Assembly (NCBI RefSeq): GCF_021223605.1 | Contig: NZ_CP075175.1 | Location: forward strand, 2,734,501-2,798,500 | Source of the DNA: Paenibacillus sp. 481 | GTDB lineage: Bacteria; Bacillota; Bacilli; Paenibacillales; Paenibacillaceae | DNA length: 64,000 bases | Direction: 5' to 3' | Part shown: positions 1-11,241 of the stretch, piece by piece | Position numbering within the stretch: the stretch's first letter is position 1 | Layout of the letters: each line of letters starts with the position of its first letter | Notes under the pieces: model-generated | Databases searched by the model: none | Told to the model about the DNA's origin: nothing | The model's input: only the letters and a program-made list of their open reading frames with translations | Made by a program: the position numbers and the translations under genes

Positions 1-1
1 T

Positions 2-37
2 GTGGATCGGGCTGCTCTAGTGGCTAATCAGGCTTGA
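2..37 (+). CDS. Possible 3' tail of an upstream gene (partial)
   Basis: An open frame running in from the left edge ends at TGA 35-37 and gives the tail VDRAALVANQA. No other + frame stays open longer here. A terminator follows about 100 nt downstream, which fits the end of a transcription unit. In relatives, glyA or a ywlG-like gene often precedes upp, but eleven residues are too few to assign a family. Confidence 0.3.
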   Translation: MDRAALVANQA

Positions 38-138
38 ATGGGAACGTGTACGGGTACGCGGGCAATAGAAATGTGATTATAGAATTATGAATGTAAAAAT
101 GTAAGGATGTAAAAATTAAAGGATCATACCCAAATGAA

Positions 139-173
139 GAGGTCGATGCGACAAGTGCAGCGGCCTCTTTTTT
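139..173 (+). terminator. Rho-independent terminator of the upstream unit
   Basis: GAGGTCG (139-145) pairs with CGGCCTC (161-167) as a 7-bp stem with one G-T pair, followed directly by six T residues. It separates whatever lies to the left from upp. Confidence 0.75.
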
Positions 174-281
174 ACGGATTATGTATAACGATCTTCAGGA
201 ATGCTTACAAATAGTAAAGCACACGATCAGCAGATAAAGACGATAATTATCAGAAGTTGGCCGAAAAGTGATGTCGAACAC

Positions 282-310
282 GTGCAGTCCTAGGTTGTCA
301 ATGTTATAAT
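282..310 (+). promoter_or_regulatory. Weak candidate sigma-A promoter for upp
   Basis: A perfect -10 TATAAT lies at 305-310, about 70 nt upstream of the upp start. The hexamer at 17-bp spacing (GTGCAG) is a poor -35. It is the only good -10 between the terminator at 139-173 and upp. Confidence 0.35.
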
Positions 311-381
311 AGACCCTGTTTACAACAAGGACCATTTTGGTCGTGACGAGAAGAGAGTTTATAGCGGAGGGACATTGTTCT

Positions 382-1011
382 ATGAGCAAAGTGATCATTT
401 GCGATCATCCATTGATTCAGCACAAGCTAACATTAATTCGTGACAAGCGCACGACGACAAAAGAGTTTCGTGAGTTAGTTGATGAAGTTGCCACGTTGAT
501 GGCATATGAAATTACACGTGAGTTGCGTCTGCAAACGATAACCGTCGAGACTCCTGTAGCAAAAACAGAGACGAAAGTTATCGCTGGCCGTATGCTCGGT
601 TTGATCCCTATTTTGCGCGCAGGTCTTGGTATGGTAGACGGTGTCGTTAAGTTGATCCCCGGCGCGAAAATCGGTCATGTAGGCTTATTCCGTGACCCGG
701 AAACGTTACAACCAGTTGAATATTACACAAAGCTTCCTACTGATGTACACGAACGTGAGCTTATCATCATCGATCCGATGCTTGCTACGGGCGGTTCAGC
801 AATTGCTGCTGTCGATGCGTTGAAGAAGCGCAACTGCACGCAAATGAAGTTGATGTGTCTGATCGCAGCTCCAGAAGGCGTAAAGCTGTTCCAAGAAGCT
901 CATCCAGACGTAGACATCTATTTGGCTGCACTTGATGAGAGATTGGACGATCATGGCTATATTGTGCCAGGCCTTGGCGATGCAGGTGATCGTCTATTTG
1001 GCACGAAGTAA
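382..1011 (+). CDS. upp: Uracil phosphoribosyltransferase
   Basis: Cytosolic pyrimidine-salvage enzyme that converts uracil and PRPP to UMP and pyrophosphate. The 209-residue product has the usual length and the family's PRPP-binding loop [10 protein letters not shown] at residues 131-140, with PILRAGLGM (76-84) and a C-terminal PGLGDAGDR segment that contributes to uracil binding. The ATG at 382 was chosen over an in-frame GTG at 337 because GGAGGG (366-371) lies about 10 nt before it and the product then begins [10 protein letters not shown], typical of Bacillales Upp. mnaA follows after 54 nt with no terminator between, so the two are probably co-transcribed. Nothing unusual is seen. Confidence 0.95.
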   Translation: MSKVIICDHPLIQHKLTLIRDKRTTTKEFRELVDEVATLMAYEITRELRLQTITVETPVAKTETKVIAGRMLGLIPILRAGLGMVDGVVKLIPGAKIGHVGLFRDPETLQPVEYYTKLPTDVHERELIIIDPMLATGGSAIAAVDALKKRNCTQMKLMCLIAAPEGVKLFQEAHPDVDIYLAALDERLDDHGYIVPGLGDAGDRLFGTK

Positions 1012-1065
1012 TATTGTATAGTGCATAAGCTGGCGACTGAATTAGAGCTAACGGAGGACAGATTC

Positions 1066-2229
1066 ATGTCTAAAATTAAAGTAATGACGGTGTTCGGCGT
1101 TCGCCCTGAAGCGATCAAAATGGCACCGCTTATTTTGGAATTGCAAAAACATCCCGAGCATATTGAATCCATCGTGTGCGTAACAGGACAGCACCGCCAG
1201 ATGTTAGATCAAGTGCTTGAAATTTTTAATATTAAGCCCGATTATGACTTGAATATTATGCAGCAGAGCCAGACGTTGAACGATGTTTCAATTCGTGTCC
1301 TACAAGGCTTGCAGCCGATACTGGAAGAAGTGAAGCCGGACATCGTACTTGTACATGGTGACACATTGACGACGTTCCTAGCTAGTTACGCGGCATTCTT
1401 GCAGCAAATCAAAGTAGGTCACGTCGAAGCTGGCTTACGTACGTGGGACAAGCTGTCTCCGTACCCAGAGGAAATGAATCGTCAATTGGCAGGCGTCATT
1501 GCTGATTTGCATTTTGCGCCTACCGATTGGTCGGCTAACAACTTGCGCAAAGAAAATAAGCAAGAGCCGCAAATCTATATTACAGGTAATACAGCTACAG
1601 ATGTGTTCCAGTACACGGTTCGTAACGATTACACGCACGAGGTGTTGGATTGGGCTGAAGGCAAGCGCCTTGTGCTGATGACAGCGCATCGTCGTGAGTC
1701 CCAAGGTGAGCCGCACCGTAACATTTTCCGTGCTGTTCGTCGCATTGCGGACGAGTTCGAAGACATCGCCATCGTATATCCGGTGCATCCGAGCCCGGCT
1801 GTACGCGAGCCTGCGCATGCCATGCTTGGCGATCACCCGCGTATTAAACTTATCGATCCGCTAGATGTTGTAGATTTCCACAACATTTATCCACATACGC
1901 ACCTAATCTTGACGGATTCGGGAGGTATGCAGGAAGAAGCGCCATCATTCGGTATTCCGGCGCTTGTGCTTCGCGACACGACAGAGAGACCAGAAGGAAT
2001 CGAAGCGGGTACGTTGGAGTTGGTTGGCACAGATGAGGAGAAAGTTTACGCTCGTACGAAGGCGCTCTTGTCGGATGAAGCGACGTATTCTCGCATGAGC
2101 AGAGCAGCTAATCCGTACGGTGATGGCAAGGCGTCACAGCGCATTGTCAGTGCGATTTTGCACAGTTTCGGCGTGCAAAGTGAACGCCCAGATTCATTTC
2201 ACACAACGTTCACAAATGAAGGGCGATAA
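1066..2229 (+). CDS. mnaA: UDP-N-acetylglucosamine 2-epimerase (non-hydrolysing)
   Basis: Interconverts UDP-GlcNAc and UDP-ManNAc in the cytosol, supplying the ManNAc donor for wall teichoic acid linkage units or SCWP. The 387-residue GT-B-fold protein keeps the family signatures: GVRPEAIKM (11-19), HGDT with Asp99, HVEAGLRT (Glu121, Arg125), PEEMNRQ with Glu135/136, the HRRES motif and TDSGGMQEE near the C-terminus. ATG 1066 has GGAGGA at 1053-1058. It probably forms a unit with upp and sits upstream of the atp operon. The csaB-tagA-tagO genes near 38-41 kb would consume its product, since TagA transfers ManNAc and CsaB pyruvylates it; that link is inferred from family function. A second epimerase gene elsewhere in the genome cannot be excluded. 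Confidence 0.93.
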   Translation: MSKIKVMTVFGVRPEAIKMAPLILELQKHPEHIESIVCVTGQHRQMLDQVLEIFNIKPDYDLNIMQQSQTLNDVSIRVLQGLQPILEEVKPDIVLVHGDTLTTFLASYAAFLQQIKVGHVEAGLRTWDKLSPYPEEMNRQLAGVIADLHFAPTDWSANNLRKENKQEPQIYITGNTATDVFQYTVRNDYTHEVLDWAEGKRLVLMTAHRRESQGEPHRNIFRAVRRIADEFEDIAIVYPVHPSPAVREPAHAMLGDHPRIKLIDPLDVVDFHNIYPHTHLILTDSGGMQEEAPSFGIPALVLRDTTERPEGIEAGTLELVGTDEEKVYARTKALLSDEATYSRMSRAANPYGDGKASQRIVSAILHSFGVQSERPDSFHTTFTNEGR

Positions 2230-2347
2230 CACTCCTGCCTAGCCACAGTAGAGCATACAGTTATACTGTACGGTTATGCGAGTGCGAAAATTACACAATT
2301 TACACGAATTGCTGTTGTTTTTGACTAAATAATAGCAATGAATTGAA

Positions 2348-2377
2348 TTGACAAGATCTGAATGGTTTCAGTACAAT
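2348..2377 (+). promoter_or_regulatory. Sigma-A promoter of the ATP synthase operon
   Basis: TTGACA (2348-2353) and TACAAT (2372-2377) are separated by 18 bp. The expected start near 2384 leaves a short leader before the first gene at 2405. Confidence 0.7.
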
Positions 2378-2404
2378 GAACTGGGATTAAAAGGATGGGT
2401 GATT

Positions 2405-2647
2405 ATGGTCAAATCATCAAAACCGAAGCGTGCGTTTGGCCCATGGCAAGCTATTGGCTTAACGAGCGCGATCGGTGTCGAGATTGCAATTTGCACCGTC
2501 GGCTCTTTTTATCTCGGTTCTTGGCTGGATCATCAATTTGATTCAGGCAAGCTATGGACTATTGTCTGTTTTCTTATCGGATTATTCGGAAGCATCTTTG
2601 GTATAGTTATGCTAATTAAGAGTTTGCTGGAGGAGACAGATGGATGA
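2405..2647 (+). CDS. AtpZ/AtpI-family small membrane protein
   Basis: First gene of the ATP synthase operon. The 80-residue product has a basic N-terminus and two hydrophobic spans (about 15-38 and 48-70) with GSWLDHQF between them, as in the AtpZ/AtpI family of small proteins encoded ahead of F1Fo genes. Relatives have been linked to Mg2+ handling and to c-ring assembly; which applies here is unknown. ATG 2405 is preferred over an in-frame GTG at 2399 because AAGGATGG (2391-2398) is spaced for it. The stop overlaps the next gene by 8 nt, suggesting translational coupling. Because a second small AtpI-like gene follows, this is the better AtpZ candidate. Confidence 0.75.
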   Translation: MVKSSKPKRAFGPWQAIGLTSAIGVEIAICTVGSFYLGSWLDHQFDSGKLWTIVCFLIGLFGSIFGIVMLIKSLLEETDG

Positions 2648-3014
2648 ATTTACGTCGCCTGTGCGTAAAGTCATTCGCATTGGATTGTACGCGATTGCTG
2701 CGTGTGTCCTGTTCGGAGTTGTGGCAGCACAATACCGCACAATTGCGAATGGACTGGCATTAGGCATAGTGGTCAGCTTAATTAACACTTTCCTCCTAGC
2801 TAAGAAGATTCACATTATCTCACACATGGTAGAAACAGGACAGCATCGTCGGGTGAATCTAGGATTTATTACACGAGCTTCCGTTGCCATCTTAGCTATG
2901 CTACTAGCGTATAATAACGCTTACATGTTCAGCGTAGTCGCAACGATGTTTGGATTTCCGTTTGCTACATTGGCGCACATGGTGCTTACAATGTTTGCTA
3001 TTCGCAAGAAGTAA
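2640..3014 (+). CDS. atpI: ATP synthase subunit I (AtpI-like)
   Basis: A 124-residue integral membrane protein with four hydrophobic stretches, consistent with the ATP synthase I family that acts as an accessory in Fo assembly rather than as a catalytic subunit. ATG 2640 overlaps the end of the previous gene, and GGAGGA (2629-2634) lies within that gene, so coupled translation is likely. atpB begins 35 nt downstream. The family is poorly conserved, so the call rests on position, size and topology; no catalytic motif is expected. Confidence 0.75.
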   Translation: MDEFTSPVRKVIRIGLYAIAACVLFGVVAAQYRTIANGLALGIVVSLINTFLLAKKIHIISHMVETGQHRRVNLGFITRASVAILAMLLAYNNAYMFSVVATMFGFPFATLAHMVLTMFAIRKK

Positions 3015-3049
3015 CCATTACGCTACATAGTAGAAAGGGGTGAGAAACT

Positions 3050-3859
3050 ATGCACGGAACACCGATAATTGAGCTGTTCGGTTTGCGGTTCGACCTTTCA
3101 GTTCTTATCATGTTGCTCGTTACTTGCGTCACCGTATTCACCATTGCGAAAATTGCTACGCGCAACTTATCAGTCGAAAATCCAGGGAAAATGCAAAACG
3201 TCTTGGAAATGATCGCGGAATTTATTCGCGACATGATATCAAGTACGATGGATTGGAAAAAAGGGAAAGTGTACCTCTCCCTTGGGATGACGCTCATTAT
3301 GTTCGTCTTTGTGGCTAACGTACTGGGATTACCTTTCGCTATCGTAACAGAGCACGACCGACCAGGAACATTCTTTGGACAAGAGATTGTTTCTACTAAT
3401 GATGCCGCGTTTGAAAAAGCGAAGGCAGCACTTGAAGCTAAAGGCAAGGACCCAAGTGAGGCCCACATTGGACTTCTTTGGTGGAAATCGCCAACAGCTG
3501 ATGCTTCCGTTTCGATGGGCTTGGCATTTATGATTTTCTTGCTTGTCCACGCTTTAGGCTTGTTCACAAATACGAAGAACTACCTGAAACACTATTTCCA
3601 GCCGTCAATTTTGTTCTTCCCTATCCATTTGATGGAGGTTGTTGCGAAATTGCTCACACACGGTATGCGTCTCTTCGGTAACATTTTTGCCGGTGAGGTA
3701 CTCATAAGCGTCTTGATAAGCGCTGGAGCATTTGCAATTCCAGGTCTCGTCGTATGGCAAGGTTTTAGTATTTTCGTCGGAACTATCCAAGCGTTTGTAT
3801 TTACGATCTTGACGATGGTTTACATCGGCCAATCGATAAATACGCACGAGGAGCATTGA
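3050..3859 (+). CDS. atpB: F1Fo ATP synthase subunit a
   Basis: Stator subunit of the proton channel in the cytoplasmic membrane. The 269-residue product has five to six hydrophobic helices and the conserved MRLFGNIFAGE segment, whose Arg (about residue 207) is the essential residue facing the c-ring carboxylate; the penultimate helix carries the usual GTIQAFVF and MVYIG pattern. ATG 3050 is preceded by AAAGGGGTG. A hydrophilic Lys/Glu-rich loop at about 102-150 separates early helices. atpE follows after about 100 nt. Confidence 0.95.
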   Translation: MHGTPIIELFGLRFDLSVLIMLLVTCVTVFTIAKIATRNLSVENPGKMQNVLEMIAEFIRDMISSTMDWKKGKVYLSLGMTLIMFVFVANVLGLPFAIVTEHDRPGTFFGQEIVSTNDAAFEKAKAALEAKGKDPSEAHIGLLWWKSPTADASVSMGLAFMIFLLVHALGLFTNTKNYLKHYFQPSILFFPIHLMEVVAKLLTHGMRLFGNIFAGEVLISVLISAGAFAIPGLVVWQGFSIFVGTIQAFVFTILTMVYIGQSINTHEEH

Positions 3860-3942
3860 TGCTAGCGTTTAGATCGACTGCGAGACTACAAGTTTCGTAG
3901 CTTGATTTAAAGTAATAAATCAGTAATCATTAATCATGATAA

Positions 3943-4188
<246 letters not shown>

Positions 4189-4211
4189 TAGAATGGCATA
4201 AAGATTGGCGG

Positions 4212-4242
4212 GGAAGGCGACGGTCATCCGCGCCTTCCTTTT
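4212..4242 (+). promoter_or_regulatory. Intercistronic hairpin atpE-atpF (1)
   Basis: GGAAGGCG (4212-4219) pairs perfectly with CGCCTTCC (4231-4238) and is followed by four T. It resembles a weak terminator or a 3'-stabilising stem after atpE, which would raise c-subunit yield over downstream genes. Confidence 0.55.
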
Positions 4243-4247
4243 AAGAG

Positions 4248-4268
4248 GGGCGGGTCACGTTTCCGCCC
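4248..4268 (+). promoter_or_regulatory. Intercistronic hairpin atpE-atpF (2)
   Basis: GGGCGG (4248-4253) pairs with CCGCCC (4263-4268) over a 9-nt loop. No T run follows, so it is more likely an mRNA stability element than a terminator. Confidence 0.45.
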
Positions 4269-4322
4269 GTACGTATGTATTTAGAAGAATGAGCGATTCG
4301 CTTCGGAAAGGAGTGACGTAGT

Positions 4323-4808
4323 TTGCATTTTGAACCGACATCATTTGTACTCGCGATTATCGCGTTCCTTATTTTGTACTTTTTGCTTAACAAATATGCT
4401 TTTGGGCCATTGTTTGCTGTTATGGAAAAACGCCGTGAATTGGTGAAGCAGCATATCGATGAGGCGGCTAATAGCCGTGCTCAAGCTCAAGGATTTGTGG
4501 ATGAGCAGAAAGAAGCGCTTGCTGCAGCACGCAAAGAAGCTTATGACATCATTGAGCAAGCTAAACAAACTAGCGTTCGTCAAGCGGATGAAATTGTTGC
4601 TAAGGCGAAGAGTGAAACAGTTCGCTTGAAAGACGAAGCTGCTCGCGATATCGTAAGCGAGAAAAACAAAGCAGTTGCCGAGTTGCGTAACGAGGTTAGC
4701 AGCATGTCTGTCGCTATTGCTTCCAAAATTATTGAGAAGCAGTTGGACGAGAAGGAACAGGCACAATTGGTTAGCCAATACCTGAAAGAGGTAGGGGAAA
4801 AACAATGA
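4323..4808 (+). CDS. atpF: F1Fo ATP synthase subunit b
   Basis: Peripheral stalk subunit: one N-terminal membrane helix (about residues 7-26) followed by a long, charged, Ala/Glu/Lys/Gln-rich helix that dimerises and reaches the delta subunit. At 161 residues it is a normal length. The start is TTG 4323, preceded by AAAGGAGTG at good spacing; no ATG is suitably placed. The gene ends in an ATGA overlap with atpH, so the two are translationally coupled. Confidence 0.93.
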   Translation: MHFEPTSFVLAIIAFLILYFLLNKYAFGPLFAVMEKRRELVKQHIDEAANSRAQAQGFVDEQKEALAAARKEAYDIIEQAKQTSVRQADEIVAKAKSETVRLKDEAARDIVSEKNKAVAELRNEVSSMSVAIASKIIEKQLDEKEQAQLVSQYLKEVGEKQ

Positions 4809-5353
4809 GCCAAGAAACTGTTGTAGCGAAACGCTACGCTAAAGCATTGTTCGAACTCGCTCAAGAACGTCAGGCGGTTGCTGAAACGGAGCAGCAGTTG
4901 AAGCTTATCGCTGAATTGCTGCACGCAAATCGTGAACTGAAATTGTTGTTGACGTCACCAAATGTGAATTTGGCTGACAAGAGCAGTGTGCTGAAAGGTG
5001 CACTTCAAGGACATGTATCTGACTTTGTACTGAACACGTTGGATATGTTGATTGAGCGCGGCCGCATCCATGCTCTGCAAGATGTGGCGAATAGCTATGT
5101 CCGCATCGCGGGTGCAGCTATTGGTTTGGTAGACGCGGAAGTTACATCCGCTTACGCTTTGAGCGAAGAGGAGAAGCAAGTTGTTGCATTCCAATTTGGC
5201 AGCACATTGGGCAAGTCAGTGCGAGTGCATAACGTAGTGAATGCTTCTATCCTTGGCGGAATGCAAGTTCGCATCGGCGACCGTCTTTACGATGGCAGCC
5301 TGTCTAGCAAATTGACGCGCATGGAAAAGACGTTGAAATCTCAAGCACGGTAG
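4805..5353 (+). CDS. atpH: F1 ATP synthase subunit delta
   Basis: A 182-residue connector between the F1 head and the b stalk (OSCP/delta family). The N-terminal half begins with KRYAKALFELA, the family's conserved opening, and the C-terminal part has the expected ILGGMQVRIGDRLYDGSL signature. ATG 4805 overlaps the atpF stop by 4 nt. The next gene, atpA, begins 35 nt downstream. Confidence 0.94.
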   Translation: MSQETVVAKRYAKALFELAQERQAVAETEQQLKLIAELLHANRELKLLLTSPNVNLADKSSVLKGALQGHVSDFVLNTLDMLIERGRIHALQDVANSYVRIAGAAIGLVDAEVTSAYALSEEEKQVVAFQFGSTLGKSVRVHNVVNASILGGMQVRIGDRLYDGSLSSKLTRMEKTLKSQAR

Positions 5354-5382
5354 TTGATATATAGCACGGTAGAATGGGGTGA

Positions 5383-6903
<1,521 letters not shown>

Positions 6904-6915
6904 CGATACAACATA

Positions 6916-6957
6916 GCGCATGAGCCGGGGCCGCCTGATGGATGTCCCGGCATGCGC
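6916..6957 (+). promoter_or_regulatory. Intercistronic hairpin atpA-atpG
   Basis: GCGCAT-GA-GCCGGG (6916-6929) pairs with CCCGGC-ATGCGC (6946-6957): 12 bp with a 2-nt bulge and a 16-nt loop. No T run follows, so it probably marks mRNA processing or stabilises the 3' end of the upstream message rather than ending transcription. Confidence 0.55.
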
Positions 6958-7011
6958 ATTGAAGAAGTCTGCTTTGCCACGCGCAAAGCGTTAAAGGCAG
7001 GTGAAACGTAA

Positions 7012-7872
7012 GTGGCTAAAGGAATGCGCGAGATTAAACGCCAAATTAAGAGCGTACAGAGCACGAAGCAAATCACGAAGGCAATGGAAATGGTTGCTGC
7101 CGCGAAGCTTCGTCGTGCACAAGAGGCAGCTCAAGCAGCTCGTCCTTATGCAGAGAAGCTGAAAGAGGTCGTATCCAGCATCGCGTCTGGTACGAAGGGC
7201 ATTCAACATCCAATGCTAGAGAAGCGTCCGGTTAAGAAAACGGGATATCTCGTTATCACGTCGGATCGCGGCCTGGCAGGTGGTTACAATGCCAACGTGC
7301 TACGTGCAGTGTCGCAAGCAATTCGTGAACGCCATAAGTCTAATGATGAGTTTGTATTGTTTGTCATTGGACGCAAAGGTCGGGATTATTTCCGTCGTCG
7401 TGAATTGCCGATCGTTGAGCATGTCACGGAATTACCGGATGCACCTACGTTTGCTGACATTAAGACGATCGCTTATAAGGCGGTTAAATATTTTGAAGAA
7501 CAGCAGTACGATGAACTGAATCTGTTCTACAACGAATTTGTCAATGCGCTTACGCAAGTGCCCGTTGAGAAGCGCTTGCTGCCATTGGCAGAGGATGCAA
7601 TTGGCGGAACAACAGCTTCTTATGAGTACGAGCCTTCTCCGGAGGTTGTATTGGAGCAGTTGCTGCCTAAATACGCTGAGACACTCATCTACAGCGCATT
7701 GTTAGATGCGAAGGCGAGTGAATTTGGTGCGAAAATGACGGCTATGGGTAGTGCGACGAAGAATGCAACGAAGATGATTTCCTCGCTCTCACTGACATAC
7801 AACCGTGCGCGCCAAGCGGCGATTACGCAAGAAATTTCGGAAATTGTAGCAGGGGCAAACGCTCAGGCTTAG
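7012..7872 (+). CDS. atpG: F1 ATP synthase subunit gamma
   Basis: Central rotor shaft of F1 (286 residues). The N-terminal REIKRQIKSVQSTKQITKAM helix and the C-terminal TYNRARQAAITQEISEIV helix form the coiled coil that turns inside the alpha/beta ring; both match the family closely. GTG 7012 is the start, with AGGCAGGTGA upstream. It lies 36 nt before atpD. Confidence 0.95.
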   Translation: MAKGMREIKRQIKSVQSTKQITKAMEMVAAAKLRRAQEAAQAARPYAEKLKEVVSSIASGTKGIQHPMLEKRPVKKTGYLVITSDRGLAGGYNANVLRAVSQAIRERHKSNDEFVLFVIGRKGRDYFRRRELPIVEHVTELPDAPTFADIKTIAYKAVKYFEEQQYDELNLFYNEFVNALTQVPVEKRLLPLAEDAIGGTTASYEYEPSPEVVLEQLLPKYAETLIYSALLDAKASEFGAKMTAMGSATKNATKMISSLSLTYNRARQAAITQEISEIVAGANAQA

Positions 7873-7880
7873 CAGGATAG

Positions 7881-9314
<1,434 letters not shown>

Positions 9315-9380
9315 GGCGTCTTAACGTGAAACGCTCTATTAACCTTCAGGGGTTAGTAGAACGGAAGGAGGAAACCGCAG

Positions 9381-9791
9381 TTGAGCACCTTTAAGTTGGA
9401 AATTGTCACTCCTGAGCGTATCGTGTTGGAGCAAGAGGTGGACATCATTACCGTCAAAGGCGCTGATGGTGAACTCGGTATTATGGCGAACCATGTTCCT
9501 ATGGTAACGCCGCTGCAAGTGGGTCCGATGAAAGTGAAATCGGGCAAAAGCGAGCAGTTGATTGCCGTTCACGGTGGCTTTGTGGAAGTACGAAAGGACA
9601 AAGTCGTTGTGCTTGCAGAAAGTGCAGAGTTGCCACAAGATATCGATATGGAACGTGCGAAAGCTTCTAAAGCTCGTGCGGAACAGCGTATTTCGTTGGC
9701 ACAGCGCAGCAAGCAGGACGAGGTTGATCACCGTCGTGCTGAATTGTCGCTTCAACGTGCGACGACACGTATTAGAGTATCAGGTAAATAA
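9381..9791 (+). CDS. atpC: F1 ATP synthase subunit epsilon
   Basis: Regulatory subunit that couples rotor to head and can inhibit ATP hydrolysis. The 136-residue product has the N-terminal beta-sandwich (VTPERIVLEQEVD, GELGIMANHVPM) and a C-terminal helical hairpin rich in Arg/Ala. The start is TTG 9381 after GGAAGGAGGAAA. It is the last gene of the operon, with a strong terminator 22 nt later. Confidence 0.95.
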   Translation: MSTFKLEIVTPERIVLEQEVDIITVKGADGELGIMANHVPMVTPLQVGPMKVKSGKSEQLIAVHGGFVEVRKDKVVVLAESAELPQDIDMERAKASKARAEQRISLAQRSKQDEVDHRRAELSLQRATTRIRVSGK

Positions 9792-9812
9792 TTCGCTATT
9801 TCATAGCGTTAG

Positions 9813-9839
9813 GCCGGGATCGTAGATCCCGGCTTTTTT
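9813..9839 (+). terminator. Terminator of the ATP synthase operon
   Basis: GCCGGGATC (9813-9821) pairs perfectly with GATCCCGGC (9825-9833) around a 3-nt loop, followed by six T. Confidence 0.93.
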
Positions 9840-9950
9840 GCGTAATATGACAACTACGGTCAATTCCTGCTACACTATTGTTAGTGATTTATGAGGGAAA
9901 TGTGATTTGACGAATCTTATTGACCGATTTTATCATTACATTATGGACAA

Positions 9951-10931
9951 ATGGAGATGGGGGGAACCAATATTTTTTATGCAGCGGCATTTGCAATAGC
10001 ACTCATCATTGTATATATACTTATTCCATTAACACGGATTATTGCTTTACGTATTGGCTTTGTCGACAAGCCGATTGCAGATAATGAACGGAAATTACAC
10101 AAGGAGCCGATTCCTTTAATGGCTGGGGTCGCTTTGTTTGTCGGGTTTGCTATTTCTTTTCTAGCATTTGGTCCCGTGTGGAGCCAAAAAACATTAGGTA
10201 TTATGGTTGGCGCTCTACTTATTCTTATGGTCGGAATTGTTGACGATTGGTACAAGATACACCGCAAAGAGTTTCCGGCGTTGCCGAAATTCATTGTGCA
10301 AGTGTCAGCAGCTTGTGTCGTTTACGCATCTGGTGTCGTTTTTTCAGGATTTTATAATCCGTTTACGGAACAATTTGTAGTACTTCCAGTATGGTTGCAA
10401 TTTGGCTTGACGATTACGTGGATATTTGGCGTGACAACGGTCATTAATTTTTCAGATGGAATGGACGGTTTAGCTGGCGGTTTATCCACTATTTCAGCCA
10501 TGACGCTATTCGTCGTTGCATTAGCTAAAGGACAAAGCGACTCTGCCATGATGGCAATCATTCTTGTTGGTGTAGGGCTTGCCTATTTAAAATACAACAA
10601 ACCGCCTGCTAAAGTTTATATGGGCGATGCCGGGGCAACCTTCCTTGGCTTTATGTTAGGTGTAATCGCACTCGATGGTGCATTTAAACAGGCAACGATG
10701 TTGTCCTTGCTTATTCCAATATTGGCACTCGGAGTCCCGATTTTTGATAATATTTTCGTTGTGATCAAGCGGCTACTAAACGGTAAGCCGATTTATCAGG
10801 CCGATGCAAGCCAAGTACACTATCGTCTGTTGAAAACAGGCTTAAACCAGAAGCAGGTCGTTATGGTGCTCTGTCTGGTCAGTGTATGCTTTAGCTTAAC
10901 ATCGATCATACTGCTGCTCGTACAAGCCTAG
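9951..10931 (+). CDS. WecA/TagO-family undecaprenyl-phosphate sugar-1-phosphate transferase
   Basis: Polytopic membrane enzyme of the MraY/WecA/TagO superfamily, which moves a HexNAc-1-phosphate from a UDP-sugar to undecaprenyl phosphate. About 326 residues with roughly ten hydrophobic segments. The Mg2+/lipid-binding Asp pair is in VDDWYK, the catalytic Asp in NFSDGMDGLAGG and the third signature in VYMGDAGATFLGF. The C-terminal cytoplasmic loop that usually reads HLHHRL is here ASQVHYRLL, so only one of the three usual His residues remains. Start choice is weak: ATG 9951 has no good ribosome site and ATG 9957 is possible. The gene stands alone between two terminators. A second, more canonical copy lies at 40201, so this one may act on another UDP-sugar. 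Confidence 0.85.
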   Translation: MEMGGTNIFYAAAFAIALIIVYILIPLTRIIALRIGFVDKPIADNERKLHKEPIPLMAGVALFVGFAISFLAFGPVWSQKTLGIMVGALLILMVGIVDDWYKIHRKEFPALPKFIVQVSAACVVYASGVVFSGFYNPFTEQFVVLPVWLQFGLTITWIFGVTTVINFSDGMDGLAGGLSTISAMTLFVVALAKGQSDSAMMAIILVGVGLAYLKYNKPPAKVYMGDAGATFLGFMLGVIALDGAFKQATMLSLLIPILALGVPIFDNIFVVIKRLLNGKPIYQADASQVHYRLLKTGLNQKQVVMVLCLVSVCFSLTSIILLLVQA

Positions 10932-10958
10932 ATCATACAGATGCATTTTTGTATACAG

Positions 10959-10990
10959 AACCGTCAAGTGATAGCTTGGCGGTTTTTTTT
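10959..10990 (+). terminator. Terminator after the WecA/TagO-like gene
   Basis: AACCGTCAAG (10959-10968) pairs with CTTGGCGGTT (10975-10984), 10 bp with one G-T, 6-nt loop, then a run of T to 10990. Confidence 0.92.
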
Positions 10991-11043
10991 GTATGAAAAT
11001 AAAAAGGTAAGATTTAGTTCCGAAAAAATGGATTAAAAAGTGC

Positions 11044-11072
11044 TTGACGGCAGTACATATTACTCATATAAT
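11044..11072 (+). promoter_or_regulatory. Strong sigma-A promoter of the candidate small RNA
   Basis: TTGACG (11044-11049), 17 bp, TATAAT (11067-11072); expected transcription start near 11079. No open reading frame of note follows before the terminator at 11242-11275. Confidence 0.8.
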
Positions 11073-11087
11073 AAAGACAGTTAATAT

Positions 11088-11102
11088 TGATAATCATTCT
11101 CA
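11088..11102 (+). promoter_or_regulatory. Fur box overlapping the early transcribed region
   Basis: TGATAATCATTCTCA matches the 7-1-7 Fur consensus TGATAATnATTATCA at 13 of 14 defined positions. It begins about 10 nt after the predicted start site, where bound Fur would block promoter clearance. The 19-mer at 11083-11101 matches the classical Fur box at 16 of 19. Confidence 0.72.
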
Positions 11103-11241
11103 AGTGAATATCTTAACTGAATTGACGAAAGCGAGTTAGATTATCTTGTTAACTCTGTTCATGTAAGAAGCATTCTTCTTGGTTGATTGTTTGTAGGCAG
11201 TAGGTTGGTTGATTTGTAGGTAGTTTCCTCATCCTCCATTG

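Noticed and set aside
2253..2279. Terminator between mnaA and the atp operon (GCATA...TATGC with inner ACAGT/ACTGT)
   Set aside because: The outer and inner stems are mutually awkward and no T run follows; it is at most a weak hairpin.
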